A stretch of 10,390 bases of DNA from an uncultured Thermoanaerobacterales bacterium (GCA_949840475.1 CATKXA010000027.1:1-10390), one strand, 5' to 3'. Shown: positions 1 through 6,502, numbered from the stretch's first letter. Notes: generated from the sequence alone by a model not told the origin. Numbers and translations are program-made.

Positions 1-44
1 ACCTACTTGAGCTAAAAGATTAAGACTTTAAAACTACTAATCAG

Positions 45-362
45 TTGCTAACGCTCGTTTGGGTTGTTGTATACCGTGCAACAATTTCTTTTTTAATAAC
101 TATATTTGCGGCTTGTTTTGCAGTAAGCAATCTGGCTTATAGAATTGTTTTGATAGTGCTTGGAGCTGTGAGCTTTTTCGTTGGTATAATCTTTGCAATT
201 AAAATTGAAACAGATGCGGGTTTTTACGAGTGCGGGCATTGTCATCATAAATATATTCCAAAGTATAAAAACGTCTTGTGGTCAATGCATAGTGGTAGAA
301 CAAGATATTTAAAATGCCCAAAGTGTGAGCATAAATCTTGGAACAAAAAGGTGGTTGAATAA
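45..362 (+). CDS. Small membrane-anchored zinc-ribbon protein, function unknown
   Basis: A 105-residue product. The N-terminal half (about residues 10-53) is strongly hydrophobic and could hold one or two membrane segments. The C-terminal half is a zinc ribbon: a C-x2-C pair near residues 63-66 (ECGHCHH) and a second C-x2-C pair near 91-94 (KCPKC), joined by the segment SMHSGRTRYLKCPKC. This arrangement, ending in S-W-x-K-K-V, recurs in small clostridial membrane proteins of unknown role. The ribbon is probably cytoplasmic and metal-binding. The start is uncertain: the frame is closed upstream by TAA at 21-23, the first start-like codon is the TTG at 45, and no convincing ribosome binding site precedes it. 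The gene could therefore be 5'-decayed or use an unusual start. No promoter could be assigned in the 44 bases available. Confidence 0.6.
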   Translation: MLTLVWVVVYRATISFLITIFAACFAVSNLAYRIVLIVLGAVSFFVGIIFAIKIETDAGFYECGHCHHKYIPKYKNVLWSMHSGRTRYLKCPKCEHKSWNKKVVE

Positions 363-379
363 GAAGGTTTAATAAGCAT

Positions 380-502
380 TTGCCACCAGTTTTGGATGTA
401 GAGAATAATGAGGATTTTTATAACAATGTAATTTATCCTCTAACTTCAGCAATAAAAGATTTTGAAGAAAGAATTGAAGAACGTCAAAGAGAAGATACAT
501 AG
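380..502 (+). CDS. Possible 40-residue acidic/helical small protein
   Basis: Frame with a TTG at 380 and a TAG stop at 500-502, sitting between the zinc-ribbon gene and a terminator. The product would begin LPPVLDVENNEDFY and end with a charged helix (AIKDFEERIEERQREDT). An AAGAAGG at 361-367 lies 12 nt before the TTG, a little far for a standard ribosome binding site. The residue composition looks coding, not random. It could be a real small gene co-transcribed with the zinc-ribbon gene, or the 3' remnant of a decayed larger gene. I do not recognise a family. Confidence 0.3.
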   Translation: MPPVLDVENNEDFYNNVIYPLTSAIKDFEERIEERQREDT

Positions 503-513
503 GCGGGTAAAAG

Positions 514-546
514 AACTCCAAGTTGTGAAACTTGGAGTTTTTTATT
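514..546 (+). terminator. Rho-independent terminator
   Basis: Perfect 9-bp stem AACTCCAAG / CTTGGAGTT (514-522 with 531-539) around an 8-nt loop, followed by a T-rich tail. It closes the transcription unit that contains the zinc-ribbon gene. Confidence 0.88.
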
Positions 547-630
547 AATAATAATCTTACAAAAATTTTGAAATTATAAGCACAATAATTTTTATATAAT
601 CAAACTAGTGGCAAATTAAAATATTTGGTA

Positions 631-659
631 TTGAACTTAAATATAATCTGTGCTAAAAT
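631..659 (+). promoter_or_regulatory. Sigma-A-type promoter for the transglutaminase-like gene
   Basis: TTGAAC (631-636), a 17-nt spacer and an extended -10 TGcTAAAAT (651-659). The predicted start near 666 leaves a leader of only about 12 nt, which still carries the AGAGG ribosome binding site (666-670). A TATAAT at 642-647 is an alternative -10 but lacks a good -35. Confidence 0.6.
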
Positions 660-677
660 ATAAATAGAGGAAAAATA

Positions 678-1508
678 ATGGAACTTAAAAGATATCGCGA
701 CTTAAGAAATAGAGAAAAAGCTAGAACTTTAGCTATGCCTTTTGCAGTTTCAAACAAGAGCGCAAAAGAAAGAGCTTTTATAGATAGGCTTTCTGATGCT
801 GTTTATAAGCTTGCTCAAAATTATCCATATACTCAAGGTGAGGTTAGTTTTGTGGCTTTAACAAAAGGGGTTCGTCGTGCTGGAGCGAAAAAAATTGATG
901 GTTTTGGGGATTTGTTTTTGCCATATTATATTAAATTTAAAGATGTTAAAGGATATGCGATAAGTGCTAAAAGTTTGTTTTTAGATAATCAATATCATGG
1001 CGTCGAGCCTATGTATTGCTTTATGAATTCATTTATGACTGCAATATATATGGCTAAAAACAATATTGATTGCAAAATTATAAATGGGGTTGCTTGGCAT
1101 GATCATTCATTTACTCATTCAGTTAATTTAATAGACGATAAATACATAATTGATTATAATATTGGTGTTGTTATGGATAAGGATTTATATTTTGCTTTGC
1201 TTCCATATGACATATTAGACACTTTAGATGCTAAAAAAGCTTTGGTCCATTATAAAGACGTTATAAAAACAGATGTTAAAGAAAGCTGTAGGGTGTTTTG
1301 CTTTGATCAACTGGTAGAACAAATTAAAAATGGCGAATATAAATGTGAGGAAGAAGAAAAAATATATTTTAAAATAGACCCAGATTGTGAAAGTTATCAC
1401 GAAAAATTGCAATCGGAATTTGAAAGATATTTTGATTGGCCTGGCATATTGTGGGAAGAATATAAGAGTAAAGGTTCAAAAAAGGGCTCAGAGCCTGCTA
1501 GCGAATAA
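678..1508 (+). CDS. Transglutaminase/papain-like fold protein, function unknown
   Basis: A 276-residue cytoplasmic protein with no signal peptide or membrane segment. The central part shows the order and spacing of a transglutaminase-like (papain-like) catalytic triad: Cys114 at the start of a helix (MYCFMNSFMTAIYMA), His147 at the start of a strand (THSVNLID), and Asp159 at the end of the next strand (KYIIDYNIG). The first 110 residues are basic and helical (about 1-50), then mixed; the C-terminus is charged (EEEEK near 224-228) with a low-complexity KGSKKGSEPASE tail. The start at 678 is fixed by AGAGG seven nt upstream. It is monocistronic, with its own promoter and terminator. Catalysis is inferred from residue order only. 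It may be a protease, an amidase or an inactive relative; no substrate can be named. Confidence 0.72.
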   Translation: MELKRYRDLRNREKARTLAMPFAVSNKSAKERAFIDRLSDAVYKLAQNYPYTQGEVSFVALTKGVRRAGAKKIDGFGDLFLPYYIKFKDVKGYAISAKSLFLDNQYHGVEPMYCFMNSFMTAIYMAKNNIDCKIINGVAWHDHSFTHSVNLIDDKYIIDYNIGVVMDKDLYFALLPYDILDTLDAKKALVHYKDVIKTDVKESCRVFCFDQLVEQIKNGEYKCEEEEKIYFKIDPDCESYHEKLQSEFERYFDWPGILWEEYKSKGSKKGSEPASE

Positions 1509-1530
1509 ACAGGAAACTAGGCAATAAAAC

Positions 1531-1557
1531 AAAAGACCGATTTAATCGGTCTTTTTT
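1531..1557 (+). terminator. Rho-independent terminator
   Basis: Stem AAAAGACCGA / TCGGTCTTTT (1531-1540 with 1546-1555), a 5-nt loop, and a run of T residues. It ends the transglutaminase-like transcription unit 22 nt after the stop codon. Confidence 0.92.
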
Positions 1558-1646
1558 GTGCTTAGTGTGTGTAATATTTTTATAAGATTAATAAATATTA
1601 ACTATATTTTATATATATTATGGTAATTTTTAGTTGTATATTTTGC

Positions 1647-1676
1647 TTGGAGGATAAAAATTGCTTATGGTATAAT
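1647..1676 (+). promoter_or_regulatory. Promoter of the phosphoketolase gene
   Basis: TTGGAG (1647-1652), an 18-nt spacer and an extended consensus -10 TGgTATAAT (1668-1676). Transcription should start near 1683, giving a leader of about 67 nt before the ATG at 1750. Confidence 0.65.
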
Positions 1677-1696
1677 TGTTTAAAATAGTAAAACAA

Positions 1697-1740
1697 TTTA
1701 TTTCGCTAGCATTTTATAAAGTAGAAATAAATGTTTATTT
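1697..1740 (+). promoter_or_regulatory. Leader with two alternative AT hairpins next to the phosphoketolase SD
   Basis: The segment GAAATAAA (1724-1731) is perfectly complementary to TTTATTTC upstream (1697-1704). It is also complementary to TTTATTT immediately downstream (1734-1740), which abuts the GGAGG at 1741. The two pairings are mutually exclusive, so the region next to the ribosome binding site could be folded or open. All pairs but one are A-U, so stability is low and regulation is only a suggestion. Confidence 0.25.
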
Positions 1741-1749
1741 GGAGGCAAA

Positions 1750-4119
1750 ATGCAAGATTTATACATGAGTGAAGAATATTTGGGGCTGGTGGATAAATAC
1801 TTTAGGGCTGCAAACTATCTATCTGCTGCACAACTGTATCTTCTTAAAAACCCGCTACTACGTGAGCATGAACTTTGCGAAGAGGATTTAAAGAGAAAGC
1901 TTGTTGGGCACTGGGGAACTGTACCTGGGCAAAACTTTGTGTATGCACACTGCAATAGGGTTATAAATAAGTATGACTTAGACATGATTATACTCTCGGG
2001 TCCTGGTCATGGTGGAAACTTTTTGGTGGCAAATAGTTATTTAGAAGGTGTTTACTCTGAGGTTTATCCGAAGATATCACAAGACAAAGAGGGAATGACA
2101 AGGCTTTGCAAGCAGTTTTCTTTCCCGGGCGGGATTGGTTCTCACGCTGTTCCAGAAACACCAGGCTCTATTCATGAGGGGGGCGAACTTGGATATTCAC
2201 TAGCTCATGCCTTTGGTGCTGTGCTTGATAATCCTAATTTGATTGCAACATGTATTGTTGGCGACGGCGAGGCAGAAACTGGTCCGCTTGCGACCTCGTG
2301 GTTTGGCAATAAGTTTATAAATCCGCTTGTGGACGGAACAGTGCTTCCTGTGCTTCATTTAAATGGGTATAAAATTTCCAATCCAACAGTGTTGTCAAGA
2401 TTGCCACAAAAAGACCTTTTGGCATTGTTTGATGGCTATGGGTATGAGCCTATCTTGGTTGAGGGTAGCGACCCTAAAGTTATGCATGAAAAAATGGCGG
2501 CGGCTATGGATAAGTGCATTGAAAGAATATTTGAAATTAAAAATAGCATGAACATGGACGGAACAACCAAAGACGGGTCAAAGATCATCAAGTGGCCTAT
2601 GATAATTCTCCGTACTCCTAAGGGTTGGACAGGGCCTAAAGAGGTTGATGGCAACACTATTGAGGGCACATTTAGAGCACACCAAGTTCCAGTGTCTATG
2701 ACTAAACCGGAGCACCTAGAGATTTTAAGAAATTGGCTTAAAAGCTATAATCCTGACGAGCTGTTTGATGAAAAATATAAGCTTAAAAAAGAAATATTAG
2801 CCACTATCCCTAAAAAAGCAAAGAGGATGACGGCTTCAAAGTACGCAAATGGCGGTCTTCTTTTAAAAGAACTTATCACCCCAAACATTGATGACTATGC
2901 GGTTAAGTTTGACGGGCATGGCACTGTTAAAGAGCAAGATATGCTGGTACTTAGCGGTTATATTAGAGATTTATTTAAGCTTAATAAAAAGAACAAGAAC
3001 TATAGAATTTTTAGCCCAGACGAAGCGATGAGCAATAGGCTATATAAAGCATTTGAGGCAGAAAATAGAGCCTTTAACTTGCCAATGGTTGAAAAGGACG
3101 ACAAGCTCTCTAACTTAGGAAGAATACACGATAGCTTTTTGTCTGAGCACCTTTGTGAAGGTATGCTTGAAGGCTATCTTCTAACTGGAAGGCATGGCAT
3201 GTTTGATAGCTATGAGGCATTTATACGTGTTGTAGATAGCATGGTTGCGCAGCATGCAAAATGGCTTAAAGTTTGTAATGAAATTGAGTGGAGAAAGCCA
3301 ATTTCATCATTAAACTTAATACTAACTAGTAATGTTTGGCAACAAGACCACAATGGCTTTACGCACCAAGACCCAGGCTTTTTAGACCATATGGTTAGTA
3401 AGAAAGCAGATATTGTGAGAATTTATTTGCCAGCTGATGCGAACTGCTTGCTTTCGTGCTATGATCATACTGCAAAGAGCAAGAACTACATCAACGTTAT
3501 TGTTGCATCAAAGCACCCAAGCTACCAATGGCTTTCTATGAAAGAGGCTAAAGAGCATTGTAAAAATGGTGCTTCTGAATGGAAATGGGCTGGTATGAAC
3601 GACACGAAAAATCCAGACCTTGTAATAGCTTCTTGTGGTGACACAGCGACTATTGAGTCGCTTGCAACTGTAACGCTTCTTAAAAAGCTTGCACCAAATT
3701 TGAATGTTAAATTTGTAAATGTTGTTGACCTGATGAAACTCGTTTCAAACGACGCTCATCCTCACGGACTTACAGATAAAGAGTATGATAAATTGTTTAC
3801 AACATCTGCTCCAATCATATTCAATTTCCACGGCTATGGTCAGCTAATTCATCAATTGACTTATAGGAGAACGAACCAAAACTTGCATGTGCTTGGCTAC
3901 ATGGAAGAGGGTACGATAACCACTTCTTTTGATATGCGAGCTCTCAATAAAACTGATAGATACAATCAACTTCTAAAAGTTATAAAGTATGTTAGTATGC
4001 CAAAAGACGTGAGCGACAAAATTAAAAAATTCGCTACTAGTAAACTAAAACAAAACCATGATTACATTCGCGAGTATGGCGAAGATATGCCAGAAATCAA
4101 GAATTGGAAATGGGAATAA
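1750..4119 (+). CDS. xfp: Xylulose-5-phosphate/fructose-6-phosphate phosphoketolase
   Basis: A cytoplasmic, thiamine-diphosphate-dependent enzyme that cleaves xylulose 5-phosphate (and usually fructose 6-phosphate) with phosphate to acetyl phosphate plus glyceraldehyde 3-phosphate (or erythrose 4-phosphate), the key step of the phosphoketolase pathway. The 789-residue length is typical of the family. Visible signatures are GHWGTVPGQNF (53-63), LSGPGHGG (82-89), SFPGGIGSHAVPETPGSIHEGGELG (124-148), the ThDP/metal motif GDGEAETGPLATSW (171-184), HLNGYKISNPT (203-213), CEGMLEGYLLTGRHG (469-483) and HVLGYMEEGTITTSFDM (713-729). Likely catalytic residues by position in these motifs are His54, His87, His142, His311 and Glu470. 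TTSFDM replaces the more usual TTPFDM. GGAGG at 1741 fixes the ATG start. It is monocistronic with its own promoter and terminator; no other sugar-pathway gene lies nearby. Confidence 0.97.
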   Translation: MQDLYMSEEYLGLVDKYFRAANYLSAAQLYLLKNPLLREHELCEEDLKRKLVGHWGTVPGQNFVYAHCNRVINKYDLDMIILSGPGHGGNFLVANSYLEGVYSEVYPKISQDKEGMTRLCKQFSFPGGIGSHAVPETPGSIHEGGELGYSLAHAFGAVLDNPNLIATCIVGDGEAETGPLATSWFGNKFINPLVDGTVLPVLHLNGYKISNPTVLSRLPQKDLLALFDGYGYEPILVEGSDPKVMHEKMAAAMDKCIERIFEIKNSMNMDGTTKDGSKIIKWPMIILRTPKGWTGPKEVDGNTIEGTFRAHQVPVSMTKPEHLEILRNWLKSYNPDELFDEKYKLKKEILATIPKKAKRMTASKYANGGLLLKELITPNIDDYAVKFDGHGTVKEQDMLVLSGYIRDLFKLNKKNKNYRIFSPDEAMSNRLYKAFEAENRAFNLPMVEKDDKLSNLGRIHDSFLSEHLCEGMLEGYLLTGRHGMFDSYEAFIRVVDSMVAQHAKWLKVCNEIEWRKPISSLNLILTSNVWQQDHNGFTHQDPGFLDHMVSKKADIVRIYLPADANCLLSCYDHTAKSKNYINVIVASKHPSYQWLSMKEAKEHCKNGASEWKWAGMNDTKNPDLVIASCGDTATIESLATVTLLKKLAPNLNVKFVNVVDLMKLVSNDAHPHGLTDKEYDKLFTTSAPIIFNFHGYGQLIHQLTYRRTNQNLHVLGYMEEGTITTSFDMRALNKTDRYNQLLKVIKYVSMPKDVSDKIKKFATSKLKQNHDYIREYGEDMPEIKNWKWE

Positions 4120-4142
4120 AAAGCAGCCTAAGGCTGCTTTTT
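4119..4142 (+). terminator. Rho-independent terminator of xfp
   Basis: Perfect stem AAAAGCAGCC / GGCTGCTTTT (4119-4128 with 4132-4141) with a TAA loop. It begins at the last base of the stop codon and ends in a short T run. The following AT-rich stretch to 4276 shows no further gene. Confidence 0.92.
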
Positions 4143-4276
4143 AATATTTAAAAAAACGCAGTATTTTATATAAAACCGGATATATTAGTGCAATATTTTA
4201 ACTTTAATATGTGTAATTTGCGTTTTTCAGAAAAGTATGGTTTGAAAGTGGAAATCATATATTTTTAAAAAATCTA

Positions 4277-4306
4277 TTGCAAGTTATGTATCTTATAGTA
4301 TATAAT
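4277..4306 (+). promoter_or_regulatory. Promoter of the alarmone-related operon
   Basis: TTGCAA (4277-4282), an 18-nt spacer and a consensus TATAAT (4301-4306). The predicted start near 4313 lies about 30 nt before the ATG at 4344. No other promoter of similar quality appears before 6381, so the four cistrons are likely co-transcribed. Confidence 0.6.
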
Positions 4307-4343
4307 TTATACAATAGTTTAAATGAACAAAAGGAGAATTTAT

Positions 4344-4610
4344 ATGGAAAAATATAGATATGGTAAAATAGATGGGGGGTGCCTCTTTGCGTATGACCCT
4401 AAAACTCAAATTACATTAAAGTTCTATGATGGGAAATGGCATCGCGGAGGGGTGTCGTTTGATATACTGTCTTTTGATGATGAGTTTGAGGAATTGACTG
4501 TATTAGAAGCAAAAGAAATTTATGGCGATAATGATCCAACACAAGCTTTTAAAAAAGCGTATGAAGTCCGTAAATCAATTTTAGATTATCAGCCTGGGGA
4601 AAATAAATGA
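4344..4610 (+). CDS. Small orphan protein, first gene of the RelA/SpoT-like operon
   Basis: An 88-residue soluble, acidic protein that I do not recognise. An earlier in-frame ATG exists at 4323, but AAGGAG (4331-4336) lies between the two and is correctly spaced (7 nt) from the ATG at 4344, so the shorter start (MEKYRYGKIDGG) is preferred. The first 50 residues look strand-rich (CLFAYDPKTQITLKFYDG and neighbours), suggesting a small beta-barrel or sheet. The rest, from about residue 52, is helical (TVLEAKEIYGDNDPTQAFKK). Its TGA overlaps the ATG of the RelA/SpoT-like gene (ATGA), so the two are translationally coupled and probably act together. It could be a partner, inhibitor or specificity factor; this is inferred from position only. 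Confidence 0.72.
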   Translation: MEKYRYGKIDGGCLFAYDPKTQITLKFYDGKWHRGGVSFDILSFDDEFEELTVLEAKEIYGDNDPTQAFKKAYEVRKSILDYQPGENK

Positions 4611-5464
4611 GTAGCACTCCAAAACTTGATAACATTTTTAGGTATTATGGAATTGAAAAACCAAGCAAGGTATTTGATTCTTTCCAAGGGAATGCAAAAT
4701 CCAAAACTAGCATAATAAGCAAATTAAAACGCAAAATTGAAATGTCTAGGAAAACCAAGTTCACTGTGGCTGATATAAAAGATTTAAGTCGATGTGCAGT
4801 TTTATTAGACTCGTTTTCCGATGCTCCTCAATTCATTAAAGAATTGAAAAATATATTTCCTGATCTTAAGGGAGATATTTCAAGGAATATCAATGGTTAC
4901 AAAGGTGTTCACTTGAATATTAGTGTTAATGGAGTAACTGCTGAAATTCAAATTAGTACAAAAGAGGCTTGGCCGTACAAAGTTGCGTCTGAAGAATATT
5001 ATGCTAAATGGCGTGATTTTGATGCAGATGCAGAAGAAAGTGAACTTCAACAAAAGCAATTTCGCCTAGAATCATTAAAAGAAGAATATCAGTCAAATCC
5101 AAATGCCGAATTAAAAACTGAAATAACTAATCTAAGTAAAGAGATATTTAGTTTACATAATGAATTTAATGGTAAAATTAGTTTAAAGAACAACGAACTT
5201 CAAGATACTCAAGAAATGTTTGATGAATTATTTACTTCTAGCGATTTTAATATTGCAGAAAGAGAAATTGAAACATTGCTGCTTAGCTATGATTTACAAG
5301 AAGCAAATGAGGCTGAGATCACAGAGCAGGCAAAAAGCAATAAAAATGTCTTATCAACACCTATTGCGTTATCTGAAGATGGTAAAGTTGATATTGAAAA
5401 AAATAGTAGTCTTTTAGATAACTGCATTGAAATTGCAAATGCAGCACAAATAAATCTTGAATAA
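4607..5464 (+). CDS. RelA/SpoT-type nucleotide pyrophosphokinase-like protein with coiled-coil tail
   Basis: 285 residues. The N-terminal part (about 25-140) carries the order of motifs of the RelA/SpoT synthetase (nucleotidyltransferase) fold: AKSKTSIISKL (30-40), DIKDLSRCAV (56-65) whose Asp59 matches the metal-binding Asp of Rel enzymes, NGYKGVH (96-102) matching NGYxSxH, and EIQISTKEAW (113-122) matching EIQIRT, with Glu113 as the catalytic Glu. Departures: the Arg of xxAxR is replaced (RCA), and the Arg of EIQIRT is Ser117. Residues about 140-200 form a charged coiled coil, and the remainder is helical. No hydrolase, TGS or ACT domain is present, so it is not a housekeeping Rel. GGGGA lies 6 nt before the ATG, which overlaps the upstream stop. 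It could be a toxic small alarmone synthetase, a tRNA pyrophosphokinase, or a catalytically altered relative. Confidence 0.78.
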   Translation: MSSTPKLDNIFRYYGIEKPSKVFDSFQGNAKSKTSIISKLKRKIEMSRKTKFTVADIKDLSRCAVLLDSFSDAPQFIKELKNIFPDLKGDISRNINGYKGVHLNISVNGVTAEIQISTKEAWPYKVASEEYYAKWRDFDADAEESELQQKQFRLESLKEEYQSNPNAELKTEITNLSKEIFSLHNEFNGKISLKNNELQDTQEMFDELFTSSDFNIAEREIETLLLSYDLQEANEAEITEQAKSNKNVLSTPIALSEDGKVDIEKNSSLLDNCIEIANAAQINLE

Positions 5465-5539
5465 AATATAAGGGGAATTATTAATAATTACTCTAAAGAA
5501 AATGTTGCAGATGAAAAGCCAAGTGATATTCAAGGTTTA

Positions 5540-5848
5540 ATGATTGAAATCATGCAAGAATATGATTTAAGCACCGCAGAGTATTTTAAAGATAGTGATT
5601 TTGTAAAGACTCATGGTTTAGATATTGCAAAGCAGAGAGTATTTATTGCAAGCTCTGTTACTAAATATGCTAAGCAAAATCAGCTTCTTGGTAAGCCATG
5701 CTTAGAAGTTTTAGAAACTTACTATGAAGAAATTAGAAACAATGCAAAAATCAAACCAGACGATTTATTGTCAATTAGAAGAATGGTTAAAAAAACATTG
5801 GCTGGTGAAAACAAGCTCGAAGCTAGTGAAACGTTGGAGAGTGAATAA
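5540..5848 (+). CDS. Small helical protein between synthetase-like and hydrolase genes; start uncertain
   Basis: A 102-residue product from the ATG at 5540, mostly helical and charged (MQEYDLSTAEYFKDSD, then DIAKQRVFIASSVTKYAKQN), with no recognised family. It lies in the same frame as the RelA/SpoT-like gene and is separated from it by one TAA at 5462-5464. The 25 codons between that stop and 5540 look coding (NYSKENVADEKPSDIQGL). An AAGGGGA at 5470-5476 would suit a start near 5480, but only ATT codons are available there; the ATG at 5540 has just a weak AAGG 4 nt upstream. So this is a separate protein with a rare start, a shorter protein from 5540, or the detached C-terminus of a once-fused 413-residue protein. 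Its stop overlaps the next ATG (TAATG). Confidence 0.62.
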   Translation: MIEIMQEYDLSTAEYFKDSDFVKTHGLDIAKQRVFIASSVTKYAKQNQLLGKPCLEVLETYYEEIRNNAKIKPDDLLSIRRMVKKTLAGENKLEASETLESE

Positions 5849-6381
5849 TGAAATTATTTGAAGATAAAGTATTTTATAAGGCGTTGTTTTTTGCGGAACA
5901 AGCACATAGAGGTCAGTTGATGAAACACCCTGTTAACATGCCGTATAGTGCTCACTTTGTTGGCGTTTGCATGAATGCTATTAAGTACGCAGTATTAGAC
6001 GAGGGCGAGGTGGATTTCAATCTATTGGTTCAAGTTGCTCTGCTTCATGACACTATTGAAGATACTGCCGTGACATATGAGCAAGTTGAAAAAGAGTTTG
6101 GCAAGGTGGTCGCTGACGGCGTTATGGCACTAAGCAAAGACGACTCGGTGGAAAAAAGTTTGCAAATGCAAGACTGCATAGAGCGTATTAAAAAACAGCC
6201 AAGGGAAGTGGCAATCGTAAAGCTTGCGGATAGGCTGTTCAATATTAGAGATAGAGTTCCTTCTTGGAGTGAGAAAAAGCAACATTCATACAAGGCTGAA
6301 GCTAAGCTTATTCTCAGAGAACTTGGCGACGCTTGTAAAAGTTTAAAAGAAGCGTTAACTAATGCTATAAATAATTATTAA
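5848..6381 (+). CDS. Small HD-type alarmone hydrolase-like protein (SpoT/MESH1 family)
   Basis: 177 residues with a single RelA/SpoT-type HD hydrolase domain and nothing else, the architecture of small alarmone hydrolases, which remove the 3'-pyrophosphate of (p)ppGpp and related nucleotides. The visible metal and catalytic residues are His36 (PYSAH), the His67-Asp68 pair with Glu71-Asp72 (LLHDTIEDT), and Asp128 and Asn132 in KLADRLFN. The FG..V...V..LSK region (84-97) also fits. The Arg that follows the GQ pair in SpoT and Rel (GQxR), which contacts the guanine, is Met25 here, so substrate preference may differ. GGAG lies 8 nt before the ATG, which overlaps the previous stop by one base. The context with a separate synthetase-like gene suggests an enzymatic antitoxin or recycling enzyme. 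Confidence 0.85.
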   Translation: MKLFEDKVFYKALFFAEQAHRGQLMKHPVNMPYSAHFVGVCMNAIKYAVLDEGEVDFNLLVQVALLHDTIEDTAVTYEQVEKEFGKVVADGVMALSKDDSVEKSLQMQDCIERIKKQPREVAIVKLADRLFNIRDRVPSWSEKKQHSYKAEAKLILRELGDACKSLKEALTNAINNY

Positions 6382-6406
6382 AAAAAGCCGCATGCGGCTT
6401 TTTTTA
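6381..6406 (+). terminator. Rho-independent terminator of the alarmone-related operon
   Basis: Stem AAAAAAGCCG / CGGCTTTTTT (6381-6390 with 6395-6404), loop CATG, then T/A. It starts at the last base of the stop codon. Confidence 0.92.
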
Positions 6407-6414
6407 TTTTTAAG

Positions 6415-6502
6415 TTTATAAACTTGTATGCTCTTCTAAAAAGATTTGGTTAGCTTTAAAAAGTTAAAGGTTTGCAATATCTACAATAAATTTATAAACT
6501 TG
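6415..6502 (+). repeat. Two 12-bp direct repeats in the gap before the sigma factor gene
   Basis: TTTATAAACTTG occurs at 6415-6426 and 6491-6502. The first copy is the right part of a perfect 14-bp palindrome (AAGTTTATAAACTT, 6412-6425). The surrounding DNA is AT-rich, so chance is a real possibility. The 6407-6641 stretch holds no credible gene. Confidence 0.3.

Noticed and set aside
1224..1412. Minus-strand ORF inside the transglutaminase-like gene
   Set aside because: Phe/Ile-rich shadow of an AT-rich coding region, with no ribosome binding site or promoter.
2363..2669. Short ORFs on both strands inside xfp
   Set aside because: They lie entirely within a canonical, intact phosphoketolase gene and have no initiation signals.
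4323..4343. Upstream ATG extending the 88-residue protein by seven residues
   Set aside because: The AAGGAG site lies downstream of this ATG and is correctly spaced for the ATG at 4344.
5220..5417. Alternative-frame ORF inside the RelA/SpoT-like gene
   Set aside because: Lys/Leu-rich shadow of the helical coiled-coil region with no ribosome binding site.
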